Positions 27,541-40,280 of a stretch of DNA of 64,000 nucleotides are shown one piece after another. Position numbers and translations under genes: made by a program. This DNA comes from Centropus unirufus (Eukaryota; Chordata; Aves; Cuculiformes; Centropidae), in assembly GCA_013397695.1 (NCBI GenBank), contig VYZI01000074.1, positions 3,019,044 through 3,083,043 of the forward strand. Direction: 5' to 3'. The stretch's first letter is position 1, and every line of letters starts with the position of its first letter. Below the pieces are notes generated by a model. The model had not been told where the DNA came from and did no database searches. It saw only the letters and a list, made by a program, of their open reading frames with translations.

Positions 27541-30500
27541 CTTGCCTCACTGGCTGATCAAAAAGTTACATATGTTATTTCCAACAATGCTTTATTATTC
27601 TGATTGCACGGGTAGGTTTGAAAACCTACAGTAGAGGGACATCCTCATTTAGATGGACACCAAACTGACATCTTGCTGCCTGAAACTTTTGGATTCTTAT
27701 CTCCGTATCACTCGTGGCACCAGAGCCCATTTTTGCAGCAGGAAACAGAAACAGCTGCTGGGCACTCTTCATGGTGGGATGGAGATAACCATCGCATCCT
27801 TTCCTCTACCCCAGCCAAGACTTCACCATGTGTTCGCACCATGGACCAAAGGTGCCGCTTGAGTTATCCCACCCTTCGCACTGGTGCTTGCGCTCTTTCT
27901 CTTATCCTCATGCTGGGGTTGCTGTTGATCGATGTATAGTGGGAGGTGTCACTGGGAAACATGGAAAAGTAGTGGAAGATGTGGAAGTTGTGTTGATACT
28001 CATGCAGAGGACTGTCATAAACTCCTTCACATGCATAGCATGGGTCCTCCCCTGAGCTAAGGGCTACCTGGGGCTACCTGTCTTCACAGGCTGCTGCACC
28101 TCAAGGAATGCCTTCAGGGGCTCCTGTTACCAAATTTCATTACATTTTGCTTTCTTGGATTATCACACAATATAGATTATTTTTTCTTACTGATCTGCTG
28201 TAAAAAGGGCAAGAATACAGGCAGAAGTCATTTTGTAGTAAAAGCTGAATTCTTTACTATTCACTCACCCAGAGGGGACCAACGCCTTCACAAAGGGCAG
28301 ACCTTAGCCATTGCAAGGAGAGCAAATAAACAAGACCAACCACTATCATAAATACTCTGTGTCTTATACCATTGTGGAGGGGCAATTTATTGAGCACTGT
28401 TTCTGTGTATAAAGATGTGTTATATTTTTAAAGGAGGTGGTAAAATACAGACAACTGTCTTCTGCAAAAATGTACCTGGTAGGCGGTCTTGACCTATATT
28501 TAACTGGAAGACTGTTCTATTTGAATTTGCTTTTGAATTTTCCTTCTAATTCTGGTAGAGTTTGTACATCAATAACACACATACCACCTCTCTTTCACAG
28601 CTACGTAAGTATCTTAATTTCCCCTCAGTGACCTTCTTTTGTCACTTCTTTTTGTATCTATACATTTTAGTTCTGCTCAATAGGAAGAAGGAGTTTCCTC
28701 CAGATAGCCCTTCATTACGTGGACCAAAGCTTGGCTCTGCAAAATACCAGCCTTAAGCGGCCGGTTGTAATGTTGCAGAGTGGACCATGTTCCTATGATA
28801 GGATTGAGCCTTTGGGTTTTTTGGCTGACTCTCACTTCCATGTGATAACAACAGCAAAGAGATTTCCAGAAGCAATCTTGGTCCTCTTGATGTCACCAAG
28901 CTGCAGACATCTGGAGACAGGAGCTTCCAGCCTCTTCTTTTAACTGTCTGATTTTAACACAGCCATGGGCCACAGCAATCCCTGAGTAAAATCAGTAGGA
29001 GTCCTTGTCACTGGAAAACAAGTGTTTCTTCCTGGGAGACTCCATGTTTTTCCACCACATATAGGGTACAGGTTTGTTTTCCTGGTGTCTTTACCAGTTT
29101 TTGGATCAGCAACAGTCGACTGTTGTATGTGAGCTTGATATTCATCCTCCTCAAGGAGAGTCAGTCATCAAATACAGATGAAGTGCAGTTTTAACTACAC
29201 ATTGTTTCACTCGTGCTTATTACAAAGCAGCATCTAAAAAACTCCCTGGGCCACTCAGCCCAGCATCCGCGGAGAATAAAGCACATGTTGTCTGACAGAG
29301 CAATCCCCTTGCAACAGCAGTAAGAGGATTTATTCTGAAGGTCTTTTATTTAAGAAGAGGAGCAAAATGTTAAGAAGTGCCAAGATTTTTCTTTTGTATA
29401 TAAATCCCCCCACTTTTTATTTCTGGGGTCATGCACCACTGAGGTATGTGGTAAGGAAATAGCATCTTGAACTTGCCATATACTGAAAAATGAAACAGAT
29501 CTTCAATATTCCATGGAGAAGAGGGTGTGCATCGTTTCTTGAGAATAAGCCCTTTGTGTATCTCTTATTTTTACAATGCACTTTAATGACCTGAAAGCAT
29601 GTGTGTGCCTTCTTAAATCATCACATACAAAACTACATTTTGACTGTAAAATATATTAAGAATCTTACAGAGGAAGTCATGCCATGTGTGGGGTTTCTTC
29701 TCTGCTTTCAAAGATAGGGTGAGTTTTGCCTGTATTATGAGGACAAGCTCCAAAAGAATTAAAAAATAAGGTGGGAAGGATAAGGTATTTTGGTTTTAAA
29801 GAATAAATCCTAGTCCTAGACACCAGTGTTAGAAAAGTCATCCTTACCAGATGGCTAATACAGACAAGGGAAAATAGCCAACTTGATTTCAAATGTGAGA
29901 GTGATTTTTAAAATGAATGATAGAAACTACTTCAAATTCATTATTTTAAGCAGGGAAACTCATGTGGATCTGGTTTGAATAAAAGTTTGTCTTTCTTGAA
30001 TAGAAATCATATGTGATTCCAGGCAGTGGCCTGGACCATTTGCTAATACTAATTGTTGCTGGTTGAAAGTAGGGTAGAAGATTGTTAAAGTCCTCCCTGG
30101 CAGTAACTTGATCTGTGGAAATGTACTTTACAGGAACTGTGATGGGGTTTACAGCTGGCAGAAGCTTGTGATAAGATGGCCACATGACTTTGCATCTCCC
30201 TTTTAATAACAGAATAAAAGCTCACATGACACAGTTCTGATAGGTAAAGGATGGCAGAGCTTGTATAAACTGAAATGGGGATAAATATTTTTATTAACAT
30301 TTTGACAGATACTCAACGATGTGGATATTTTGAAATAATATTATCACTATATGCTGAAGTAAAGCTGGCAAGCTAGAAAACCACCAGCTGAGGCCAGATG
30401 GGCCGTTGAAGTTCTCACATGAAGTATCTGTCATGAAAAAAAGAAGTGCCAGATTATAATCATGTCAGTTTGCCCTTACCCAGTCTCAACAGAAGCCTAG

Positions 30501-32418
30501 TCAGTTGGTTAATACGTCATTTTCTGATGAGTTCTAACCTTAGTTAAATAGATAAAATGTAATTATTCTGCATAATTTACATGTTAGCATCAGCATCCTG
30601 GGAAATTGCAGAGTGAAACCTTATCTTCTGTTTCTAAAATTCCAGGGTTACACTATTTTCAGCCTTCAGCCATAACCCATAATGCAGCATCGCTATTCAC
30701 TTTCACATCCAGGCTGGTTGCATCTTACTGCTGCGTGAAAAACTTAGGGCATGATTCAGGTTTGGTGCCCTTCAAAATTCCCTGACATGTCTGAGACACC
30801 CCTGATGGGCTGGCAGATGTGGTGTACAATCCACTGCACCCTATGTCTCTGAGTGCCCTTCCAGACTGGCAGCCAGCTGCCTTGTGGAGTCACCATGTGG
30901 CATTGCAAAAAGTGCCAGGCACCAAAGGGAGAAGCGCTGAGGTCCCCTGTGTGAGTGATATAAACTTAAACCACCTGAGGACTGAGTTCTACAGGGACCT
31001 GTAAGAGGGCTGAGGCTAAGGAGCAGAAACAAGCTGTGGGTTGGATGCTCAGGTGGATTGTCTTGTCTCCTTCCCCATGGGGAATGTACTGGAATTGTAA
31101 GAAAAGCTCAGCCTCAGTTGAAGGGATGAGTGGCATTTGATTGGTGTTCATACCAATAACATGTCACTCACGAGGTCACCCAGAAGAAATTCAGCCTGCA
31201 GTTCCAGCCAGAGAATTGCACACTTATTTTCACTGCACATGCAATCAGTATTAATGTGTTTTATGAAGCTTTGTCATGCTTGGGTAGACAGAAAGTATTC
31301 TTTTCACTAATATTTTTATTGTTTCACATCTGGTTCATAATAATTCTCATGCTATTGTCAGTGGAATTGTTTTGCCATTTCCTTTCATGATGTGCTTGAT
31401 GGCTGCTCTGGAAAACATTTTATTTACAGGTTCAAAAAGATGCCATGGGGTCTATTTTCCATTTGGCAAGCTACAAAAGTAACATTTGCAGTTATAAACA
31501 CCTGCATAGGCTAACATATACGTTAGAGAGCTTTCTTCACAGAGAGGTATACAACATAAATATAATGTAAACAGCTTTCCACAAGTCAAAATGAATGCAG
31601 CAAAAAAAAAAGCCAAGATTCTAAGAGAAACAAAAAATAGAAAAGCGTAACTTTTTTAAAACCATTTTACTTCCACTCCTTCCCAACCCCAGTTACAGTT
31701 AGTTCATATTTTCTCCAGTAACTGTCATTTGGAAGTAGTGAATATTGTACTTGGTTTGTGTTCTATTGAAAAATCCAAACCCTTCACAAACACTGATAAT
31801 TTTTATTCATTATTTTCATTTTCTAGTCAATTTGCATAGTAGCAGCCGGGTGTGAAAATGCTCTGAGTTGTGTCCTGTTCTTTGTGGTCATATAAGAAGT
31901 TTCAATATGCTCCTCTTTTTGGAAAGCTGAGCTCCTCACCTGAGTCATCTGCACAGCCAAGGCTGGCATTGAATTCTTTCACCTATTATTGGTTCTAAGC
32001 TGAGTGTACTCTGGCATTTTTAGGCAGTAAAATGTACTTGCCCCAGACAATAAAAAAAGTCAATTTCCATTGTTCTGATGTGTTCTGAGCAGTATATTGC
32101 AGCATCAGGTACACGGACAAGCACACACACACAGTACTACCCATACAAATACTACAGATACATAAAGGCCACTTGAGCATTAAAACTGCAGCCTCCCTGA
32201 TTGCGGAGTTTCCAGAAGATTTTAACAAACTCACGGGTGTCCATGGCAAAAATACCTGGGCAAAAGCTCAGCTCTTGCACTCCTAAAACTGGTATTACCA
32301 ACCGAAACCTGCTTGCTGTCTGCATATCTATCAAGAGGAACAGAGATGTCTGTGGGACAGATCTTGTCTTCCCTGATTCAAAGGCCAATGCAACATCTCA
32401 CTTATTTTCCCGGCGCTC

Positions 32419-32454
32419 ATTTCCTGATGAAATTTCCTTAATTTCCTGATGAAA
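32419..32454 (+). repeat. Short direct repeat (two 14-base units)
   Basis: ATTTCCTGATGAAA occurs exactly at 32419-32432 and again at 32441-32454, with ATTTCC shared in the spacer. It is probably a small slippage or local duplication event. Confidence 0.7.
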
Positions 32455-35400
32455 ATAAGATTTTTCTCCATGCCCCTTGTATTTCCTTCAGGCCTCTTCC
32501 AGTGGTTGACACAAGGAGAAAAGGCACAGGAGGTGCAACAAAACTCATTTCATTGCCTGTGGGTGGGTGGAGCTGTACCCTGAAGTCCTCTCTTGCTTCT
32601 GCTCCTACGGGCTTCTAGGAGGTGCAAAGTAGGTCCCACCATGTGGAGAAACAGATCACAGGACCAGCATGGACCCCTGGGCGCGTTCTCAGAAAGGATT
32701 GATTTAATTTAGCTGTGTCTCCAGAACTGCCAAGATTATGCAGAAGACCACTGAGGCCACTGAAAAAGGAGAACAAGATAGATTGAACCCCCCTGAGACC
32801 AACACTTTCTAAGCCATGCCTCTGGGGGTTTTTGCACGTGTCAACCTTTCACAGGCAGTTTGGTGCAAATGCTGAGCAAATGTTGGCCTTTGCCAGGAAA
32901 ATCCTTCAGAGAACAGCGTGGACAAAGGCTAAAAAAAGCTTTCACAAAAAGCACAGAAAACAGGAATTAATGGAATCCCTCCCCCAGCTGTAATTTGCCT
33001 GTGTTTTAAACACTCCCAACACAGACAAAAACAAATTCTCGGATAGTTTCTGTAATAGTAAAAGTGGTTGCAATTATAACAGGTTATGATTCAATGTTTC
33101 ATTTACTTTCGTACATTATAACTTATATCCAGACATCTTTTAGCTGGCTCTGTCACCACGTCCAGACTTCTTGTTAAGCCTCAATCTCTGGCACTCATAA
33201 CTAAAGCAACAAGACCAAGCCCTTAAACATATTTGCTAAATGTGTTTGTTCTGAGAGCTTTTTCCAGAATTATGTCAACCCTCCATTTACCACATATCTT
33301 CCTACCTCCTGCAAGTGCCCTTATTCGCAACACTTCATGCACAGCCTGGGGAATTTCAGAGACCATATTCTAATCTGCTGCTTCACACGTAACTCCTCAA
33401 TCGCAGCTCGTACCGATTCCAACCATCACGATCATAATCTATGTAGCACATTAGCCTACCCCCCAAAAAAAAATAAATAAAATTAAAAATCCATTTTCAT
33501 TCTATCATATCCATGTGCAAATATTACCTCATCCATCCTTGAGCTGGCTCCAGAGATTAACCCAAAGCTGACATGATAGGTGTCTAATTTAAAAAATAGT
33601 CCATTTCCTGGCAGTTGAGTTTATTGTCAGTTTTGTTTTAAACTTCAACTTTGGGTGTGATATTGCTACCAGAATTTCGTATTTTTAAACACCATTACAC
33701 TTTCAAAGACTGAAGCCAAGGATGATGTCACGTGTGCTAGCAGATTAGCTCATATCTGAAGTGGGAGCTGAAGATTAAAAAAATTCTTGCAGAAGTGAGT
33801 GCAGGATACATACAAAAAAATTTTTGTAGGAAACCTATGTGACACAATTAAACCTTCTCTTTAGGTAAAACATTACATGAGTCTTTCTAATGGAGAGAAC
33901 ATCACAAAAGCAGTTTACTCGGCAGGAAGTGGCTGGTGATGACTGTGGAAAGCAGGCTGCATGAGGTTTGAAGCAACACCCTTTGAAGTGAATGGAAAGA
34001 GTTTTACTCAGTTCAATGGAGGTACTCTGCATTTGTACTAACAAAATTCCCAATTCCAAGTACAATTTGACCCACGGGGATGAAGGACACTGGCTAAATA
34101 AAAAAATAACATGAATTCTTTGTTTATGTTACAGCAAAGCTTATATTGTATGCAATATTACTAAGGAATAAAAGATCCTTTGCAGTGAAACAGTTTGTTC
34201 TCCCTAATCCAGTATTATTGTTACGCATGTGTTAAATCATAGGATACACATGGTTGTAAAAGCTGATTTATTAACTAACTAAAAATCAGAGGCATCCACC
34301 CAAGCGCCACCCAGCATCTGCTGGGACTAATGTCCCTCAGAAACATCCCATATGTCAAAGGAGGGTATAGGCTCAGAAAAACACTAATCCCAGCTGGTCA
34401 AGAGGAGGAAAAGAAAAACAGGTTTTTGCTTTATAGACTACAGTATTTTGTTTGTTTTCATTAAACACTCTTACTGATTTTAAACATCTGTATTTGTTAA
34501 CTTGTTTAGTTCTTTCAAACCTAAGAGTACAAACAGTGCCATATGTGCTCACTGCTGGCATTCCCCTTCCCCATGCTAACATTTGCCTCCAGAGCCTGGC
34601 TTATCTCTGACAAGTCGATAAACACAGCTCACGATAAAATTTTAACTATGTGAGGTACTTTGGTGCCTAGAAAAGGCTGAAGGGACTTGCGAAAACTTCT
34701 CTCTCAAAACCTCCGACACCGCCTGTGGCAGCAGCTCGGCTGAAGTAAAGCTGCCATACGGGGGGACGGCGTGAGGCCAGCTCTGCTGTCTCTGGTCGTT
34801 ACCTTCCTCATTGTTTGTGCTTGCCGGCTGGCATCTGTGCAGGCAGGTGGAAAGGCAAACTCAGTGACTGGCACCTTCTGCTTCTATATTATCATCGACA
34901 TTGGTTTCAAATGAAACCGGCGGCTTCCTGAAGTTGTATGAAGCAAGTCTTGCCCCAGGTCACGAGTGGTCAAGAAGAAGATCCACAAGTGGTTTGACTT
35001 CAATGTATCAGTTCTGTCACAAAGATGAAACAGAGTGCAATCCAGAGCTCTTTGATACAGCAGAGGATGGTCTCACAAGTGAGCCAAACACATTGCAGTA
35101 ATGAATCGGATGGGTTTTCAACAAAAGGAGTAGCCGTCATTACTGACCAGTACCAGTTATCAGGAGCAGCAATGTCCTTATGGTTATTTTCATAGAAGAC
35201 AGGTCATGGTCAAACAAGTTACCAGTCCCAGCACCACAGGACAGGAGATCGGACCACATGACGTGTAGTCCCCTTCACCCTGTGTACTCGAGGGACCCAC
35301 TGAGATGTGGATATGTCAATGACCCTTGCTAGCAGTGTAGGGGAATAATAGAAACACCTCTTCTTCCACTACAGATCAATTAAAAAGAAAAAATCCAACC

Positions 35401-37469
35401 CTCTTAAATTCTGCTATTTTTTGGCAATTTGGGCAGTCATGCTCAGAAAAAAACAGATCCATTTAAGGCATTTCCTGTAGAGTGTTCTCATTTTGAATAA
35501 TTCACACTGATTTTGCAGCCACAAATCTACTTTCAGGCCAATGCCTTTTTCACAATATTTTTACTTCAACTTTTTTTTTTCTCCTATGATCAATTTGTCA
35601 CGTCCAGTTCCAGTTTTTAATATGTGCCTTGGCAGATGTCTAATCCTGACATCTGGCCTGGAATTATCCAGCCTAGTTTTTGGCACCCAGATTTCCTGCA
35701 GAACAGCTAATACAAATGAGCCCCTCTTAAGCAATGACTTTTAGCTTCTTTTTTCTCAGGTAATTTTCCCCTTCACACAGAGACCATAGACACCGACCTA
35801 AAACATTTGTCTATATTTACAATTACAGCAAGATACATCTCTTTGGTCCTCACATCCCATTCCCCTCGCATTCTAGACATATATTTCATACCCAGTCCTT
35901 CTCTAAGGCTCTGCACCCAGCTTGTGCTCCATGCTATAGAGACACAAGTCTGTGCTCACCTCTCGCAGTTCTTTCTCCATAAGCCAGGCAACCGTTCGCT
36001 CGAGTCAGGGATGCACCTACACACAAGAACATGTGTGTGCACACACATATAATAATGCACTGGCACTCCTCAAATATGTGCAGCAGCTCTGCCTGCCTCT
36101 TTCCAGCATAGGAAATAACGATACTGTATAAAAGTTATGGGAGCAGAGGCAGCGAGAGTAGCTGTAGGTGTAGGTGTGTGGGTGTAAACATAGGAGAAGA
36201 GTAATACATAGTGGTAAATACACGGTGCATGTGTTTAAATGAAAAAAGAGGCAGGAGAAGCAGAGGGATGGTGGAGATTATTTGTCTAAGGCTATAGATG
36301 GCACAGGACAAAGACAAGTTGGATTTGTGGATGTAGGAGAACTAGAGGCAGTTTCTGCTGTTCACGTGAAAGCGTGTATACATGTTGGGGTGAGAGAGAA
36401 TCATGTTGTGAATAGAGGAAAACTTCTGATCCTCTCTGGACGTGCCCTGTGTGAGACAGCAGCTGGATCAAATGACCAATAGAAGAGGAGGCTGGGCAAG
36501 AGCTAGTGCTAGTCTTGTTTTATTGAAACCTCCCCAAAGGCTGGGACCTGCTGCTAGGAGAGGTGCATTACAGTCCTTCAGAAGCCTAGTAAACCTTTCA
36601 CCTGTGATCCTAGAGGACTTCAGCCTCTCAACATTCCACTAACACAGGGTGTGAAATTGTCATGTCTGCCTTTGTACACTCGTCCCTGTAGGAGGCACCA
36701 GCTATTTCTTGGCACGTCAGTAAGAACATGTATGTCAATCTGATTAGACTCAAAGTCCCCATAAAAGGCAGAAAAATCATCTGAAGGGATTATCAAGAGC
36801 TTCTAGGCAATGAAATATCTTAAGAAATCTGGCTTTACTCTCCTGGGTATGGGCTGCGGCTTGTATACATTTCTGAAATCACAGGCAGGTGTCTGGGAAT
36901 GCTACTGCAAAGAAAATACACAGGGGGGTGTCTAATTCATAGATACTTCGCATCCCCTTCTGAATTTGCACCTCTTTTCGTATCCAACTTTTTTTATCGC
37001 TTACTGCATTTTGAACTTGACAGTGTGAAGATCAAATAAGCAGCCAGTCATCAATTAGCTTTCCAAAGCAAATATTTCAATATTCACAACACATATGTGT
37101 TGCAGGCATAAACGTTGAAGGGGTGGGATGCTGGGCGTTGGTGTGTGTGTGCACATGGAGAAGGAACCAGGGGAACGGGCTGCTCAGTTAACACAAAGGT
37201 TTCCTCACATGTGGGTCATACATTACGCTTGCACCTCTTTTCCCCACGTCTCTTTCCCTCCCAATGCAGGCAGACACCCATACACACACATGCTCACCTT
37301 TGATATAAAATTGGACCTGGCTCTTGCTGTGAATGCAATTTTCTTCTGCCCAATGGCTCTCTCATGTGCTTCTGAAAGTGGTCTGGGGAGGCCACCGGGT
37401 AAGGAGAATTTTGGCCCACCATGTTTTCAACCTCATCACACATTAGGGCCAGAAGCAGCAATAGCTTCT

Positions 37470-37640
37470 CATTGTAAATTGTGCCTGTTATTGTAATTTA
37501 TCAGGATCAAACAGCTGCTGGCAGCCCTTTCCATAAGATCCGGTTGCAGTGTCTATATCAGCATCAAGCAAAATCAAACATGGCTTGCGAACAGAGGTTT
37601 AACGATAAATAAATCACTCGGGGAGCTTTAGAGAAACAAG
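37470..37640. promoter_or_regulatory. Possible regulatory block (speculative)
   Basis: Several binding-site-like cores are packed together: AACAGCTGCTGG (a CAGCTG E-box) near 37510, ATCAAAC and AATCAAACA (TCF/LEF-like) near 37505 and 37572, and AACGATAAATAAATCA (GATA, forkhead and homeobox-like) near 37600. The composition is balanced and unlike the surrounding simple sequence. The block lies about 130 bases before the hairpin at 37763. Enhancer identity is inference; no conservation data were available. Confidence 0.22.
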
Positions 37641-37762
37641 TCTTCACACATACCAATGTTATGGTACTTGTCTTTATTTCTCTTCCAGCCTTCCTTTCTT
37701 TTCTTTTCCTTTTTTTTTTTTAATTTGATTCACAGCGTTCAGATGACATGTGTTTTGCCTTA

Positions 37763-37870
37763 TTCAGCCATTTGGAGTACAGGTGCATGACTGTGTTTTT
37801 GATGGAGTGTTGCTATTCTGGAGTGCTCCATCCAAAACACAGTCCCACACATGTAACCCAAACTGCTGAA
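37763..37870. repeat. Imperfect hairpin of about 108 bases (45-base arms, 18-base loop)
   Basis: The left arm is 37763-37807, the loop 37808-37825 and the right arm 37826-37870. Aligned without gaps, the left arm matches the reverse complement of the right arm at 36 of 45 positions by hand count. The inner 19 positions (GACTGTGTTTTTGATGGAG against CTCCATCCAAAACACAGTC) have a single mismatch. Further out lie a 3-base internal loop, paired GTG, paired TACA, paired TTTGG and paired TTCAGC. Size and shape suit either a microRNA-like precursor or a small palindromic DNA-transposon relic. I do not recognise it as a known member of either class. Confidence 0.6.
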
Positions 37871-40081
37871 GATGAGTCAACCATCTTCCCTTTGCCATGA
37901 TAATTAGATGGTTTTTTCATTCACAGTTGCATGGTCTTTATTATTAGTTGCAGATGCCATGCTCGAACAATATTGTTGAATCTTAAAAGGCTTTCACACC
38001 GGGCTATTTTATCTCTTACAGTGGAGGAAATTAACAAAAACTTCAAGCCTATCCAAAACTAATTTAAAACAAATCAACTCTTATTACATTGCAAGAAAAC
38101 AGCGACACCTAAATACCTTTAGTACACATGGGAAAAATGTAGTTTAATCTTCTATTAAGTAAATACAGCAGCTTACTGGGGAAGGTTTGTAATAAAGGGT
38201 TTCATGGAACGGCAGCTTCCAGTCTTACTAATCCATACAGGACACACATCTAAGCGTCTTTTCTTTGAAAATGTTTCAGTTTCTTATCACATTAAGAAAG
38301 TGACCGTTTCCCAGAAGCCTGAAACAACAAAGAACCTCACGAGGTTTTAAATCCTTAAGTTAGGTATTATTTTCCAGACAATTGCTTGCAAAAGGTAGTT
38401 TTTACAGATCAGAATGTACACTGTCTAAACCTTTGAATTGTTGGTTGTAATTTCTGGTACCTTAGGAGATAACAGGAGATTAGTGGGGCTGATATGGAGA
38501 GGAAGAGAAGACACGGGAAAACAGGTGTTATAGTCCTTCAAGGCTAAGCTTTAAGGACTATTTTAGTCCTTTGACAAATTGACCTCTTGGTAGCATTTTT
38601 GGTACTAGGTGGGTGGCAGACAGACACCAAATGTTCAGCTGCTGGAAATCCCTAAGTAATGACAGTCATATCCCTACCTAAAACACCATTTATTTGTTTT
38701 ATTTTTATTTTTTTTGCCTGTCTACATTCACAAGTTTCAGAATAGTAAGGTCTTCCTTTCAGTAGTGTCCATCTGGCTCGGTTTCATTTTCTGTACAGAG
38801 AAACTCACTATCAATTGTCTTTATTTTCAGGTCTAAAATAATAAACCAAAAAGGAGAAAATGTTCTGACTCCCAAAAGGTTGCTTTGCCAGGTGGAATGA
38901 GACCTCTCTGTTGAGCACTGCCAGCGCAGGACAGCACAGGTGGCATGCTATAAATGTTTTGCAGGTTAGAGCTTCACACCTAACCAAAACTGCCCCACAT
39001 AGTCCTGGGGATGTGGCAGTAGAGAAGGAGACCTCGGATTCTCTGACTTTCCACCTGCGGTCTCTGCACTGACAGTGTCTGTACAAACAGCGTGGGACCA
39101 GGCCCCACATCTTCACGAGTTAGAGGATGACAAGTGAGAGAGCAGCATTAAAATCGATGAACACGTGAACTTGCTTCGCAGCAAGAACAGACTTGTGATA
39201 GTCACCCTGTCCCCAGTTAACACATACCAGGGTTTTTGTTATTACGTGTCAAGCCAAGTTCAGGGCAATTTATTCCTTAAAACAGGCCAAAGGAAAAAAA
39301 AAAGGTATCTATATGTGCTCATCTAGCTTCTTTTAATTCACTGGTGGAAAAGGGCTTCCTACACGTTCACCTAGGAACTCCATGGATCAGGCAGTGCGGC
39401 AGAAATGGATGAGGCAACAATTCCTGGCAAGGATCTGATTTTTTCCCCTTAGTATTTGAGACATGATGCTTAATTCCCTGTCTAGGAATGTAAAAATGAA
39501 CCTCACAGCACAGTTTCAAAGAAAATAAAAGCTGCAGAGCAGATCAATTTTGAATGAGAAAAAAAAAAAAGCTTGAGGAAAAAGATAATTGGGATAATTT
39601 CACACGTCAGCTCTCCTACCCAAATGTAAAATGTAACTACATTTAACCTGCTGAATGTGCCACAGAAATACCACTAGCAAGGCATTTGGTTCACAGGAAT
39701 ACTGTTTCTAGCAGACATGAAGTCAGGAAAACTGTGGAATACATTATTAGTTAAAAAGTTAAACCAAACTCCTGGCAAATATATTAATGGTCATTCCAAA
39801 TTTTGTTTCTAAAAAATCTAAGGTAGTACACAGCAAAGCAAATGATCCATTAAAAAAGTAATGACCTTTCAAGACAGAAGACAATCTCACCCCGTAACAA
39901 ATTGCTTAATGAAATTGTTACCTCGGCAGCATAATTACAACAAGACTTTTGCCAGAATCTGCAGAGTCCAGCAGACCCTGCCCATCAAGTTTGAATTCAA
40001 GTGCTTACAGCCCCACTGCTCCATTTCAGTGTGAAGACCCACGCACGTGCGCTGACTCAACTAGCTGAACCAGGGGAGGAA
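37871..40081. other. Non-coding intergenic DNA
   Basis: No gene or named repeat is visible. T-rich and A-rich homopolymer patches occur near 38698-38716 and 39297-39305. A 101-codon minus-strand open frame at 38811-39116 has no recognisable domain. Confidence 0.5.
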
Positions 40082-40280
40082 CCATAGAATCACAGGACGG
40101 TTTGGGTTGGAAGGAACTTCAAAAGGTCACCTAGTCCAACCTGCCTGCAGGAAGCAGGGACATCTCCAACTCAATCAGGTAGGTCAGAACCCCATCCAAC
40201 CTGACCTTGACTGTTTCCAGGGATGGGGCAACCACTACCTCTCTGGGAAACTTGTTCCAGCGTTCCACCACCAATGCAAA
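40082..40280 (-). mobile_element. CR1 LINE fragment (3' end, minus strand)
   Basis: It begins with CATAGAATCACAGGACGG followed by TTTGGGTTGGAAGG, the reverse complement of the CR1 3' end, then AGTCCAACCTGCCTGCAGG, CAGGGATGGGGCAACCAC and TGTTCCAGCGTTCCACCACC. Only about 200 bases of 3' untranslated region remain. The right boundary is uncertain because the sequence decays gradually after about 40280. Confidence 0.88.

Larger units (their letters stand above)
23293..37762. other. Non-coding intergenic DNA, central part
   Basis: No exon or RNA gene is supported. The longest open frame is 191 codons at 25687-26262 on the plus strand. It is rich in Pro, Ser, Cys and His, overlaps other open frames on both strands and contains no domain that I recognise, so I do not annotate it as a gene. 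The stretch also holds an old interspersed-repeat remnant at 27440-27540, a direct repeat at 32419-32454, short CA/TG-rich patches near 36020-36050 and 37140-37155, and a possible regulatory block at 37470-37640. Confidence 0.5.
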
